64,000 nt of DNA from Allobosea sp. 67-29 (GTDB lineage Bacteria > Pseudomonadota > Alphaproteobacteria > Rhizobiales > Beijerinckiaceae), in contig NZ_MKSQ01000026.1 in assembly GCF_001898115.1 (NCBI RefSeq), positions 377,184 to 441,183 on the forward strand. Direction: 5' to 3'. The notes under the pieces are model-generated. The model was not told where the DNA came from. It was given only the letters and a program-made list of their open reading frames with translations, and searched no databases. Shown piece by piece: positions 49,959-60,000 of the stretch (within the stretch, counting starts at the first letter, position 1; each line of letters opens with the position of its first letter). Both the position numbers and the translations under genes were made by a program.

Positions 49959-51488
49959 ATGATCGCATCCCGCCTCGCCGCCGCCTCGCTTGTCTTCGGC
50001 CTCGCCTTCACGGTGCCCGCCTTCGCTGGGGCCAGCCTCGTGGTCGATGCGGCCAGCGGCGAGGTCCTCTCCGCCGAGAACGCCACCCAGGCCTGGCGCC
50101 CGGCCTCCACCGCCAAGATGATGACGATCTATCTGGCGCTGAAGGCGGTGCGCGAGGGCCGCATCGGGCTGGAGACGGCCATCCCGGCCTCGAAACTGGC
50201 CGCCAGCCAGCCGCGCGTGAAGGTCTACATCAAGCCCGGGCAGGAAATCACGCTCGACAACGCCTTGCGGATCATGATGGTCAAATCGGCCAACGACATC
50301 GCCTATGTCGTGGCCGAGGGCGTCGGCGGCGACGTTCCGACCTTCGTCGGCATGATGAACGCCGAGGCCCAGCGCCTGGGCATGCGCGACACCCGCTTCA
50401 TGAACCCGAACGGCTGGGACAACCCGGACCAGCAGGTCAGCGCCCGGGACCTCGCAGTGCTCGCCATGGCGCTGATACATGATTTCCCGGAATACTCCGG
50501 CTACTGGAACACCTCCGCCGTTCAGCTCGGCAAGCAGATCATCCACAACACCAACGGGCTGGTCGGCCGGTATCCCGGCATCGGCGGCATGAAGACCGGC
50601 TTCACCTGCGCCTCCGGCTTCAACGTGGTGGCGACGGCGAGCCGTGGCGGGCGCACGCTCATCGCGGTGGTGCTCGGCTCGCTCTCGGGCACCGAGCGCA
50701 CGGTCAAGGCCGCGCAGCTCCTCGACGAAGGCTTCAGCCGCTGGGGCGGAATGGGCAGCAACGTCGCCGCGCTGGCGCCCAGCGGAACCCGCGCGCCCAA
50801 CATCTGCGACGATGTCCGCCATCGCGGCGGCGGCGTCGCCCTCGCCGACGATGCCGATTCCAACGGTCCGATTTCCGGCACCGCGCCGCTCAGCGGCAAT
50901 GAGCCGGATGGCGGCCGCTTCGCCACCGTGGCGCCCCAATCCGCCGCGCCGGTCGCCAGGCGCTCGCCGCGTGGCCGCATCGTACTCGGTCCGCGGGCCG
51001 AGACGGTGCCGGTGCAGGTGTCCTTCGGGCGCACCGCCGGCTCGGCCAGCGCGCCGCTCGCGGCCAATGTGGCGGCACAGCCCGCCTCCCGCGTGGCGCG
51101 CGGGGCCGCTCCGACCATCGAGCCGAGCGCTCCCGTCGCCGCCGGCCTGGTCGGCGGCGCCATCCCGCGCACCGCTTCGGCCAATGGCGCCATTCCGCGC
51201 GGCACCAGCGCTTTCGCGCCGGCCGGGGAGCCGGTCCAGCCGCCGAGCGATGCGTTCGAATCCGGGCCGATGCGCCTTCAGGGAGCCGTCCAGCCAGGCA
51301 AGGCGACGGCTGCGAGCCTGCGCCCCTCCGCCGCGGCGGGCATCAAGCCGGCGGCGAGGCCGAACGCCAAGGCGCAGCCAGCCAGGACGAAAGCCTTGAA
51401 GATTCCTCCCGCGAAACCCAAGCGGTCCGAGGCCGCCGCGAAGCCCAAACCCACGGCGAAAGCCAAGGGCAAGGGCGGCGACGCCTGA
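49959..51488 (+). CDS. D-alanyl-D-alanine carboxypeptidase (DacF/PBP5-like)
   Basis: 509 residues with a signal peptide (SRLAAASLVFGLAFTVPAFA, cleaved near GASLV). The three active-site motifs are complete: S50-TAK in WRPASTAKMM, S110-AN in KSANDIAYVVAEG and K212-TG in IGGMKTGFTCASG. Catalytic domain ends near residue 270. The remaining 240 residues are a low-complexity tail rich in Ala, Pro and Arg/Lys ending in KPTAKAKGKGGDA, with no PBP5 C-terminal domain or amphipathic anchor. It trims the terminal D-Ala of peptidoglycan stem peptides in the periplasm; the basic tail may bind the wall. Confidence 0.93.
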   Translation: MIASRLAAASLVFGLAFTVPAFAGASLVVDAASGEVLSAENATQAWRPASTAKMMTIYLALKAVREGRIGLETAIPASKLAASQPRVKVYIKPGQEITLDNALRIMMVKSANDIAYVVAEGVGGDVPTFVGMMNAEAQRLGMRDTRFMNPNGWDNPDQQVSARDLAVLAMALIHDFPEYSGYWNTSAVQLGKQIIHNTNGLVGRYPGIGGMKTGFTCASGFNVVATASRGGRTLIAVVLGSLSGTERTVKAAQLLDEGFSRWGGMGSNVAALAPSGTRAPNICDDVRHRGGGVALADDADSNGPISGTAPLSGNEPDGGRFATVAPQSAAPVARRSPRGRIVLGPRAETVPVQVSFGRTAGSASAPLAANVAAQPASRVARGAAPTIEPSAPVAAGLVGGAIPRTASANGAIPRGTSAFAPAGEPVQPPSDAFESGPMRLQGAVQPGKATAASLRPSAAAGIKPAARPNAKAQPARTKALKIPPAKPKRSEAAAKPKPTAKAKGKGGDA

Positions 51489-51506
51489 ACAGCGTCGGAG
51501 GCCTGA

Positions 51507-52403
51507 TTGGCAGAGGGGCGGACGAATGAAGGCGGGGGCCTGCTTCTCGCCTTTATGTCGGCGGCAGCCTTCGGCACCAATATAGTCAGCGCCCAGATCG
51601 CCGGCGCCGCCGGGCTCGGCGGCCCGCTGCTGGTGTTCTACCGCGTCCTCATCATGCTGGTGCTCGTGGGCGGCGTCGCGCTGCTCGCCGGTACCCGGCT
51701 CGCCCTCCTCCGGCACCAGCGCCGACCGGTGCTGTTGTTCGGCGTCACGACCGCGCTGGTCGGAATAGCCTATCTCTCCTCGGTCGCCTTCGTCCCGGTC
51801 TCGGTCGCGGCCGTCATCTTCTACACCTACCCCATGCTCATCGTCCTGGCCGAGCCGCTGCTGACGCGGAGCGCCTTCCGGGCCGACAGGCTCGCCGTGG
51901 CGCTGGTCGCCTTCCTCGGCATCGCGCTGGTGGTCGGGCCGGACCTGCGCGGGCTCGATCCACGCGGGCTGGCGCTGGCGGGGCTCGCCAGCGTGGCCGC
52001 CGCGGCCCAGTTCTTCGCCGCCTCCCGCTGCGCTGCGATCGCCACGATGCCGAAGCTGTTCTGGTCGCATGTCGTGATCCTGCCGGTTGCGCTCGCAATC
52101 GTGGTTCTGACCGGCGGTATCCTGCCGCCGCAAGCCTTCCTGCTCGCTCCCCTGGCGGTTGCCGTGACCTATGGCGGCTATCTGATCGGCTTCGTCCTTC
52201 AGATCCTGGCGCTGGCGCGCATCGCTCCAGGACCCGCCGGTCTCGCCTTCTGTGCCGAGCCGATCGTCGCCGTCGCGATCGCCGCCGTCGTCCTCGGCGA
52301 AAGGCTGGGCGCACTGCAATATGCCGGCGGCGGCCTTGTCATCGCGGCACTGACCGCTAATGTAATATTAGAACAAACGCGGCGACGTCCCCTGCCCGCC
52401 TGA
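51507..52403 (+). CDS. EamA-family (DMT) transporter
   Basis: 298 residues from a TTG at 51507, which has GGAGG six bases upstream. Ten hydrophobic helices in two repeats: GGLLLAFMSAAAFGTNIVSAQ through SVAAVIFYTYPMLIVLAEPLL, then LALAGLASVAAAAQFFAASRC through GPAGLAFCAEPIVAVAIAAVVLGERLGALQYAGGGL. It lies between dacF-like and CobW-type genes in the same direction, five bases upstream of the latter, and is probably cotranscribed. Substrate unknown. Confidence 0.88.
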   Translation: MAEGRTNEGGGLLLAFMSAAAFGTNIVSAQIAGAAGLGGPLLVFYRVLIMLVLVGGVALLAGTRLALLRHQRRPVLLFGVTTALVGIAYLSSVAFVPVSVAAVIFYTYPMLIVLAEPLLTRSAFRADRLAVALVAFLGIALVVGPDLRGLDPRGLALAGLASVAAAAQFFAASRCAAIATMPKLFWSHVVILPVALAIVVLTGGILPPQAFLLAPLAVAVTYGGYLIGFVLQILALARIAPGPAGLAFCAEPIVAVAIAAVVLGERLGALQYAGGGLVIAALTANVILEQTRRRPLPA

Positions 52404-52417
52404 GGCCTTTGAACGTG

Positions 52418-53521
52418 ATGACCGGCGACCCCGCCCGCCCCGCCCCCATTCCCCTGACGCTGCTCACCGGCTTCCTCGGCGCCGGCAAGACGACCCTGCT
52501 CAACCGCCTGTTGAGGGACCCGGCCCTGGCCGACACCGTCGTGCTCATCAACGAGTTCGGCGAGGTCGGGCTCGACCATCTCATGGTCGAGGGCGTCGCG
52601 GACAACATGATTCTGCTCGAATCCGGCTGCCTGTGCTGCACCATCCGCGACGATCTGATCGTCACGCTGGAAGACCTGCTTCGCCGCCGCGACAATGGCC
52701 GTATCGGCGCGTTCTCCCGGCTCGTCATCGAGACGACAGGCCTTGCCGACCCCGCGCCGATCCTCAACGTCCTGATCAACCATCCCTATCTCGCCATGCG
52801 CTTCCGGCTCGACGGCGTCGTGACGCTGGTCGACGCGGTCAACGGGATGGCGACGCTCGACGCCCATGAGGAAGCGCGCCGGCAGGTCGTCGCCGCCGAC
52901 CGGCTCGTGCTGACCAAGACGGATATCGCCGCACCCGAAAGCGTCGCGGCCCTGCGCTCCCGCCTGCTGGCGCTCAATCCCGGCATCGGGATCCTGCCAC
53001 CGGATGCGGCGGCCTCGACGCTGCTGGGCGCCGGCCTCTACAATCTGGCACAGCGGCCCCACGCGCTGCGGCACTGGCTGGCGGAAGATGCCCTGCCGGG
53101 TCATCACGGCCACGCTCATCATGATCACCACCACCACGGCCATGAGCACCGTCACGGCCAGGCCGCGCACGACGTCAACCGCCACGACGCCGCGATCCGC
53201 GCCTTCGCGCTGACCGCCGAGCACCCGGTGGCGCAGCAGACCTTCGACCTGTTCTGGACGCTGCTGCGCTCGATCCACGGGCCGCGCCTGCTGCGGCTCA
53301 AAGGCCTCGTCCAGCTCGCCGACCAGCCGGAACGGCCGCTGCTGGTGCATGCCGTGCAGCAGATCCTGCATCCGCCGATCCGCCTCGACGCGTGGCCGGA
53401 CAGCGACCGGCGCTCCCGCCTCGTCCTGATCGTCAAGGATGTCGAGGAGGAGACCGTCCAGCGGCTCTGGGCCGCCTTCCTCGGTCAGCAGGCCCGCACG
53501 GATGCCGTCCAGCCGGCCTGA
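52418..53521 (+). CDS. CobW/COG0523-family GTPase, zinc metallochaperone-like
   Basis: About 367 residues; the frame also offers TTG (52409) and GTG (52415) starts, and GAGG at 52402-52405 fits the GTG best. Walker A is GFLGAGKTT, Walker B region IETTGLADPAPI, and the metal-binding CxCC is ESGCLCCTIRDD. A histidine-rich insert (HHGHAHHDHHHHGHEHRHG, about 220-240) separates the G domain from the C-terminal CobW_C domain. These proteins insert or move zinc, cobalt or nickel with GTP hydrolysis. The His-rich insert favours zinc or nickel. Confidence 0.92.
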   Translation: MTGDPARPAPIPLTLLTGFLGAGKTTLLNRLLRDPALADTVVLINEFGEVGLDHLMVEGVADNMILLESGCLCCTIRDDLIVTLEDLLRRRDNGRIGAFSRLVIETTGLADPAPILNVLINHPYLAMRFRLDGVVTLVDAVNGMATLDAHEEARRQVVAADRLVLTKTDIAAPESVAALRSRLLALNPGIGILPPDAAASTLLGAGLYNLAQRPHALRHWLAEDALPGHHGHAHHDHHHHGHEHRHGQAAHDVNRHDAAIRAFALTAEHPVAQQTFDLFWTLLRSIHGPRLLRLKGLVQLADQPERPLLVHAVQQILHPPIRLDAWPDSDRRSRLVLIVKDVEEETVQRLWAAFLGQQARTDAVQPA

Positions 53522-53529
53522 GCGGGCCT

Positions 53530-55149
53530 TCAGGCCTCCGCGCGCAGCAGGCGGCGGATGATCTTGCCCGTCGTGGTCATGGGCAGCTCGTCGCGGAAAG
53601 CGATCTCGCGCGGGTATTCATGCGCCGCGAGCCGCGCCCGGACGAAATTCTGCAACTCCGAGACGAGGGCGGAGGAGGCACTGCGACCCGGCTTGAGCAC
53701 CACGAAGGCCTTGACGATCTCGGTGCGCAGCGCATCGGGCTTGCCGACCGCCGCCGCCAGCGCCACGGCCGGATGCCGGAGCAGGCAATCCTCGATCTCG
53801 CCCGGCCCGATCCGATAGCCGGAGGAGGTGATGACGTCGTCGTCGCGGCCGATGAAGCGGAAATACCCGTCTTCGTCCTGCACACCCTCGTCGCCGGTCG
53901 TCATCCAGTCGCCGATGAATTTTGCCGCCGTGGCGGCCGGGTTGTTCCAGTAGCCGAGGAACATCACCGGGTCGGGCCGGCGCACCGCGATCTGACCCTC
54001 TTCGCCGGCAGCGCAGACCGTACCATCCGTCCGGATGATCGCCACCTCATGCCCCGGCACCGCCTTGCCGATCGCCCCCGGCCGGCTGACGCCGAGCGCG
54101 GCACTCGAGGCCAGCACGAGATTGCATTCGGTCTGGCCATAGGCCTCGTTGATGGTCAGGCCGAGCGCCTCGCGACCCCATTCCAGGGTCTCGGCGCCGA
54201 GCGCCTCGCCCGCGGCGGCGACCGTCCTGAGGTTCAGCTTGAAGCGCCCCTGTGGACTGCCGGCGCCACGCAGCATCCGGAGCGCGGTCGGTGGCACGAA
54301 GGCGTTACGGATACCGAGGTCCTGCATCAGCCGATAGGCTTCGTCCGGCTCGAAGCGCGTCACCGGCCGCGCCACCACCGCGACGCCGAAATGCAGCGCC
54401 GGGAGCAGCATGTTGAGCAGCCCGCCGGCCCAGGCCCAGTCCGCCGGCGTCCAGGCGAGATCGCCCGGTCGCGGCATGAACTCGTGCGGCATCTGCACGC
54501 CCGGCAGATGGCCCGGCAGCACGCGGTGGCCATGCAGGGCCCCCTTCGGATTGCCGGTCGTCCCAGAGGTGTAGATCATCAGCGCCGGATCGTCGGGCGT
54601 CGTATCGAGGGGCGTGAACTGCGGGCTCGCGCCGGCGAGCAATGCCTCCCAATCCTCGGTGCTGCCATCGCGGCCATCGGTCGAGATGGTGAGCGCCAGA
54701 TCGGGCAAGGGCTCGCGAATCTGGCGCAGCTTCGCCAGCCCGGCCTCATTCGTCACGACGACCTTGGCGCCCGAATCCGCCAGCCGGTAGGCCAGCGCGT
54801 CGACGCCGAACAACGCCGCCAGCGGCACCGCGATGGCGCCGAGCTTGTAGGCTGCGAGATGGGCCGTCAGGACGGCACGTCCCTGCGGCAGCAGAATCGC
54901 GATGCGGTCTCCCCGCGTGACGCCGCGGGCCTGCAGCGCATTGGCGAGCCGGTTCGAATGCTCGCGGAACCAGCCATAGCTGACAGGCGCGACCTGCCAG
55001 TCTTTCGAGACCTCGATGATGGCCGGACGCTCCGGCTCGGCGCGCGCCCAGCGGTCGCAGACGTCTACGGCGATGTTGTAGCGATCGGGGATTCGCCAGC
55101 GGAAGGCATCGCGAAGGCGGGCATGGTCAGGCTGGTCGGGCAGATGCAA
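53530..55149 (-). CDS. AMP-dependent acyl-CoA synthetase
   Basis: 539 residues. The adenylation motif is LMIYTSGTTGNPKGALHGH, with NEAYGQTECNLVLASSAALGV, WMTTGDEGVQDEDGYFRFIGRDDDVITSSGYRIGP (core 5) and the catalytic lysine near the end in MTTTGKIIRRLL. The N-terminus DAFRWRIPDRYNIAVDVCDRWA is like medium-chain and acetyl/propionyl-type synthetases. It activates a carboxylic acid as its CoA thioester. It is convergent with the CobW-type gene, with eight bases between the stops. Confidence 0.93.
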   Translation of the reverse strand: MHLPDQPDHARLRDAFRWRIPDRYNIAVDVCDRWARAEPERPAIIEVSKDWQVAPVSYGWFREHSNRLANALQARGVTRGDRIAILLPQGRAVLTAHLAAYKLGAIAVPLAALFGVDALAYRLADSGAKVVVTNEAGLAKLRQIREPLPDLALTISTDGRDGSTEDWEALLAGASPQFTPLDTTPDDPALMIYTSGTTGNPKGALHGHRVLPGHLPGVQMPHEFMPRPGDLAWTPADWAWAGGLLNMLLPALHFGVAVVARPVTRFEPDEAYRLMQDLGIRNAFVPPTALRMLRGAGSPQGRFKLNLRTVAAAGEALGAETLEWGREALGLTINEAYGQTECNLVLASSAALGVSRPGAIGKAVPGHEVAIIRTDGTVCAAGEEGQIAVRRPDPVMFLGYWNNPAATAAKFIGDWMTTGDEGVQDEDGYFRFIGRDDDVITSSGYRIGPGEIEDCLLRHPAVALAAAVGKPDALRTEIVKAFVVLKPGRSASSALVSELQNFVRARLAAHEYPREIAFRDELPMTTTGKIIRRLLRAEA

Positions 55150-55245
55150 CGAACCGGGATCCGGTGAAAAAGGCGCCGCAAGATAGGCACCTCTCCCGGC
55201 GCTGTCACCACCGGATCGGCCAGGCGGGACTGCGTGTGGCGCTTG

Positions 55246-56295
55246 TCAGAACAGCCGTTCGTCCATGGCCGGAAGATAGGCGTCGGTAAAGCTGTCCGCA
55301 GCACGCCCCCTGTCCTTGAAGGGCTGCGCCAGCGCGAGCTGGTCCAGGGCCTGCCCCCAGCGCACGGGATCGACCGCGCCGATTCCGTGCTGCCTGACAT
55401 GGGGCGTCAGGACGTTCTGCTCCAGCGTCAGGACGAGTCGTTCGCGCTCGACGGCCGGCTGGGCATTCTCGGCCCGTCGGACGATCAACTGCACACCGAA
55501 CTCGGGATCCGCGGCGACGTCCCGGATCCCGCGCAGGATCGCGCGCAGCAACCCCCGCACCGCACCCGGCTCGCTGGCCGCGAACTTCGCCGAGACCATG
55601 ACGGCATGGCCGTAGAGCAGCAGCCCGTGATCGGCCATCGACATCTCAACGAGGTCGTCGGCGGGCACGCCGCGTGCCTTCAGGCTGGGAAGCGAGGATG
55701 GGCCATAGCCGAAGAAGCCGTCGACCTCGCCCGAGCCCAGCATCGGCTCGCGAACGGCGAAACCGATGTTCTCGAGCTTCACCTTGCCTTCGTCGATCCG
55801 GTTCAGCTTGCTGAAGATCGGCCACTGCGCGAAGGCGGCATCGCCCGCGGGGGCGCCGAGCCTCCGCCCCTCGAGGCTTGCAGGCAGCGGGGTTATCCCG
55901 CGGCTGCGTCGCCCGATGATCGCGAAAGGCGCCCGGTCGTGGACGATCATCACCGCCTTTGGGTCCTGCCCGGCATTCGCATCGCGGAAGCGGATCAGCG
56001 CATTGATATCGCCGAACGCGGCCTCGAAATCGCCCGAGGCCAGTTGAGCGGGAGCCTGGCGCGATCCGTTGATCGTCTCGAAGCGCACCTCCAGCCCCTC
56101 ATCGCGGAAATGGCCCTTCTCCTGGGCGGCAAGCAGCAATGCCGTCGGCCCCTCGATGCGCCAGTCCAGCAGAAAGCGGATCGGCGCGGCCGCCCGCACC
56201 TCTCGGCTGGCCAGGCCCGATGCGGCGGCGCCGGCCCACGCGATGAAGGCGCGGCGCGAGAGCGGAACGAGTACGCGACGCGAAAGCACCGGCAT
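55246..56295 (-). CDS. NMT1/SsuA-type ABC substrate-binding protein
   Basis: 349 residues from the ATG at 56295, which has GAGG five bases upstream. A twin-arginine signal (SRRAFIAWAGAAASGLA) precedes the mature domain: RFLLDWRIEGPTALLLAAQEKGHF, DEGLEVRFETINGSRQAPAQLASGDFEAAFGDIN, KAVMIVHDRAPFAII and GSGEVDGFFGYGPSSLPSLKARGV. This fits nitrate/sulfonate/thiamine-precursor binding proteins. No permease or ATPase gene is adjacent, so it is an orphan receptor in this window. Ligand unknown. Confidence 0.88.
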   Translation of the reverse strand: MPVLSRRVLVPLSRRAFIAWAGAAASGLASREVRAAAPIRFLLDWRIEGPTALLLAAQEKGHFRDEGLEVRFETINGSRQAPAQLASGDFEAAFGDINALIRFRDANAGQDPKAVMIVHDRAPFAIIGRRSRGITPLPASLEGRRLGAPAGDAAFAQWPIFSKLNRIDEGKVKLENIGFAVREPMLGSGEVDGFFGYGPSSLPSLKARGVPADDLVEMSMADHGLLLYGHAVMVSAKFAASEPGAVRGLLRAILRGIRDVAADPEFGVQLIVRRAENAQPAVERERLVLTLEQNVLTPHVRQHGIGAVDPVRWGQALDQLALAQPFKDRGRAADSFTDAYLPAMDERLF

Positions 56296-56426
56296 CTGAA
56301 CCTCGAAAACTCCCCTGGAGACACCGGCCCGGCCCATCTCGCCGACCCCGAGCTGCTTCCGAAAGCATCCTGACATCACAACGCGTTGAAATCACGTCAA
56401 CATCGCCACGACTTTCGACATGCCCG

Positions 56427-56882
56427 TCAGAGCGGCAGCGCACCGTCCGTCTTGACCTCCTCCATGACGGCATAGGTGCGTGTCTCGCGCACTGCCGGCA
56501 GGGCCAGCAGGACCTCGCCGAGGAAGTGGCGGTAAGCGTTCATGTCGGCCACACGAGTCTTGACGAGATAGTCGAAGCCACCGGCGACCATATGGCATTC
56601 CAGCACCTCCGGCGCTCGCTTCACCGCCGCCGCGAAACGCTCAAAAGCATCAGGCGTCGTCTTGTCGAGATAGACCTCGACGAACACGAGGAGGTGCAAT
56701 CCCAGCTTCGCCGGATCGAGCGTGGCGCGATAGCCCGTGATGTATCCGTCCCGCGTCAGTCGCTTCAGCCGCTCCCCCGTGGCGGTCGGGGACAAGCCGA
56801 CCTTCTCGGCCAGCTCCACCCCCGCGATCCGGCCATCGGCCTGCAGCAGCGACAGGATGCGGCGATCCGTACGGTCAATCAT
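56427..56882 (-). CDS. putR: Lrp/AsnC-family regulator, probable proline utilisation activator
   Basis: 151 residues, full Lrp length. The helix-turn-helix (5-60) is IDRTDRRILSLLQADGRIAGVELAEKVGLSPTATGERLKRLT, broken only by family variation, and the RAM/effector domain (70-150) has VFVEVYLDKTTPDAFERF, VKRAPEVLECHMVAGGFDYLVKTRV and LPAVRETRTYAVMEEVKTD. It is divergent from putA, the arrangement of PutR in alphaproteobacteria, where it activates putA in response to proline. The gene name follows context and family, not experiment. Confidence 0.85.
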   Translation of the reverse strand: MIDRTDRRILSLLQADGRIAGVELAEKVGLSPTATGERLKRLTRDGYITGYRATLDPAKLGLHLLVFVEVYLDKTTPDAFERFAAAVKRAPEVLECHMVAGGFDYLVKTRVADMNAYRHFLGEVLLALPAVRETRTYAVMEEVKTDGALPL

Positions 56883-56888
56883 GATAAA

Positions 56889-56916
56889 TCTCTATCGATA
56901 TCGATTTTTATAGAGA
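56889..56916. promoter_or_regulatory. Nested palindrome in the putR-putA intergenic region
   Basis: TCTCTAT (56889-56895) is mirrored by ATAGAGA (56910-56916), and between them lies the palindrome ATCGATATCGAT (56894-56905). It sits seven bases upstream of the putR start and about 95 upstream of putA in an AT-rich stretch. Lrp-family sites are AT-rich and imperfectly palindromic, so this is a likely autoregulatory or activator site. Confidence 0.5.
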
Positions 56917-57010
56917 AATGTAAACCAGCAACGCCAGCAATGCCAATTGATATCCGGCAAGACTGCGACCATCCTTCAGATATCACCGATCGCCTTGCCG
57001 GAGCCTGTTC

Positions 57011-60000
57011 ATGGCAACCCCCACCCTCCCGCCCTTCCGCGCGCCTTATGCCGAGGATGACGGCACCATCGCCGGCCGGCTGCTCGCGGGCAGCCGCCGT
57101 GATCCGGCCGCCAAGGCCCGGATCGATGCGCGCGCCACCGGACTGATCGAGGCGATCCGCACTCGCAAGGCCGGTCTGGGCGGCATCGAGGAGCTGCTGC
57201 GGGAATATTCGCTCTCGACCAAGGAGGGCCTCGCCCTGATGGTCCTGGCGGAAGCGCTGTTGCGCGTGCCCGACGCCGCCACCGCCGACCGGCTGATCGA
57301 GGACAAGCTCGGCCAGGGCGATTTCGCTCATCATGAAGCCAAGTCGGATGCGTTCCTGGTGTCCGCCTCGGCCTGGGCGCTCGGCATCACTGCGCGCGTC
57401 ATCCAGCCGGGCGAGACGCCGACAGGCATCGTCAGCAGCCTGGCCAAGCGCCTGGGCGTCCCGACCGTGCGCACCGCGACACGTCAGGCCATGCGCGTGA
57501 TGGGCAATCACTTCGTCCTTGGCCAGACCATCGAGGAGGCGCTGAAGCGTGCCCGCTCCGGCACGGGCAAGCTCTATCGCTACTCCTTCGACATGCTGGG
57601 CGAGGGCGCGCGCACGCAGGCCGATGCCGACCGCTACTTCACCTCCTATACCGCTGCGATCGACGCGATCGGCCGCTCGGCTGGCAACGACCGATTGCCG
57701 AACCGCCCGGGGATCTCGGTCAAGCTCTCGGCGCTGCACCCACGTTACGAGGCGACGAGCCATGAGCGGGTGATGACCGAGCTGGTGCCGAAGGCGATCG
57801 CGCTCGCCCGCCAGGCCAAGAGCTACGATCTCAACTTCACCATCGATGCCGAGGAGGCGGACCGGCTCGAACTCTCGCTCGATGTGATCGATGCCGTCTT
57901 CGCCGACACCTCGCTCGACGGCTGGGACGGCTTCGGCCTTGCCATTCAGGCGTATCAGAAGCGCGCCTCGGCGGTGATCGACCATATGGGTCGGCTAGCC
58001 GAGATGCATAACCGGCGCATGATGGTGCGACTGGTCAAGGGCGCCTATTGGGACACTGAGCTCAAGCGCGCCCAGGAGCGCGGCCTGCCCGACTATCCGG
58101 TCTTCACCCGCAAGGCGATGACCGACCTGAACTACGAGGCCTGCGCCGCCCAGCTCCTGAAGCTCAGGCCCCGCATCATCCCGCAATTCGCCACGCACAA
58201 CGCGCTGACCGTCGCGACCGTGGCCGAGATGGCGGGCAATGCCGAAGGCTTCGAGTTCCAGCGCCTGCACGGCATGGGCGAGGCGCTCTACGAGAAGCTG
58301 CTGCGCGAGAACGACGGCTATGCCTGCCGCACCTATGCGCCGGTCGGAGGGCATCAGGACCTGCTTGCCTATCTCGTGCGGCGCCTGCTCGAGAATGGCG
58401 CCAACTCCTCCTTCGTCAGCGCCTCGGGGGACCCCGACGTGCCGGTTTCACAGCTCTTGCTCGCCCCCGCCGACATCATCGGCAGCCCCAGTGCCGCCCG
58501 CCATCGCCGCATTCCGCTTCCGGCCGATCTCTACGGCCCCTCGCGCAAGAACTCGGCCGGCACCGAGCTCGGCCATGAGGAGAGCCTCGATAGCCTGCTG
58601 AAGGAGATCGCCGCCGCCGGCAGCTTTCCGGATGCCGCGCCGATCATCGATGGAAAGCCCCAGCCCGGTGTCGCCCGCGAGGTGCGCTCCCCGATCGACG
58701 GCAAACCGATCGGCAAGGCGATCGAGGCCGACGCGGCAACGGCCGAGCGCGCCATGGCAGCGGCCGCAAAGGGCTTCCGCGCCTGGAGCGAGACGCCCGC
58801 CCGCATCCGCGCGGCGGCCCTGCGGAAGGCCGCCGACCTGATGGAGGCCCGTCGCGGCCTCTTGATCGCGCTGCTGCAAAGCGAAGCCGGCAAGACCATC
58901 GACGATGCGATCTCCGAAGTGCGCGAGGCGGTCGATTTCTGTCGCTACTATGCCGCCCAGGCGGAGGAGCACTTCGCCGCGCCGACCGTTCTGCCCGGCC
59001 CGACCGGCGAGGAGAACCGGCTGGTGCTGCGCGGTCGCGGCGCCTTTGTCTGCATCGCGCCCTGGAACTTTCCGCTCGCGATCTTCGCCGGACAGGTCGT
59101 GGCCGCGCTTGTGGCGGGCAACAGCGTCGTCGCCAAGCCCGCCCCGCAGACGCCGCTCATCGCCGCCGTCACCGTCAGGATCCTTCACGAGGCCGGCGTG
59201 CCGGCCACGGCGCTCCATCTCGTGCCCGGCGGCACCGAGGCGGGCGCGGCCCTCGTCGCGCATAAGGACGTGGCCGGCGTCGCCTTCACCGGCTCGACCG
59301 CCACCGCGCGCGGCATCAACCGGGCGCTCGCCGCCAAGGACGGGCCGATCGTACCGCTGATCGCCGAGACCGGCGGCCTCAACGCCATGATCGTCGATGC
59401 GACCGCGCTGCCCGAGCAGGTCAGTGACGACGTCGTGATGTCGGCCTTCCGCTCGGCCGGCCAGCGCTGCTCGGCCCTGCGCCTTCTGGTGGTGCAGGAC
59501 GACGTCGCCGACAAGATGATCGAGATGATCGAGGGTGCGACCAGGGAGTTGAAGCTCGGCGATCCGCGCCGTCTCGACACTCATATCGGCCCGGTGATCG
59601 ACGCCGCCGCCAAGCAGCGCCTGGACGGTCATCTCGCCGCCATGCGTCAGCAGGGCCGTGTTGCCTGGGCCGGGCAGGTGCCCGATCTCGGCGGCACCTT
59701 CGTGGCGCCGCATATCGTCAGGCTCGATCGGGTGAGCGACCTCACCGCCGAGCATTTCGGCCCCGTCCTTCATGTCGTGCGCTGGAAGGCTGGCGAGCTC
59801 GACAAGGTCATCGCCGCGATCGACGCCACCGGCTACGGCCTGACGCTCGGCGTCCACTCCCGCATCGAGGCGACGGTGGAACGTGTCGTCGAACGCCTCT
59901 CGGCCGGCAATGTCTACGTCAACCGCAACATCATCGGCGCGGTGGTCGGCGTGCAGCCCTTCGGCGGTCACGGGCTCTCCGGGACCGGCCCGAAGGCCGG

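Noticed and set aside
57011..57300. Expected DNA-binding ribbon-helix-helix domain at the PutA N-terminus
   Set aside because: The protein starts straight with the dehydrogenase arm, so it should not be its own repressor; an Lrp-type regulator is adjacent.
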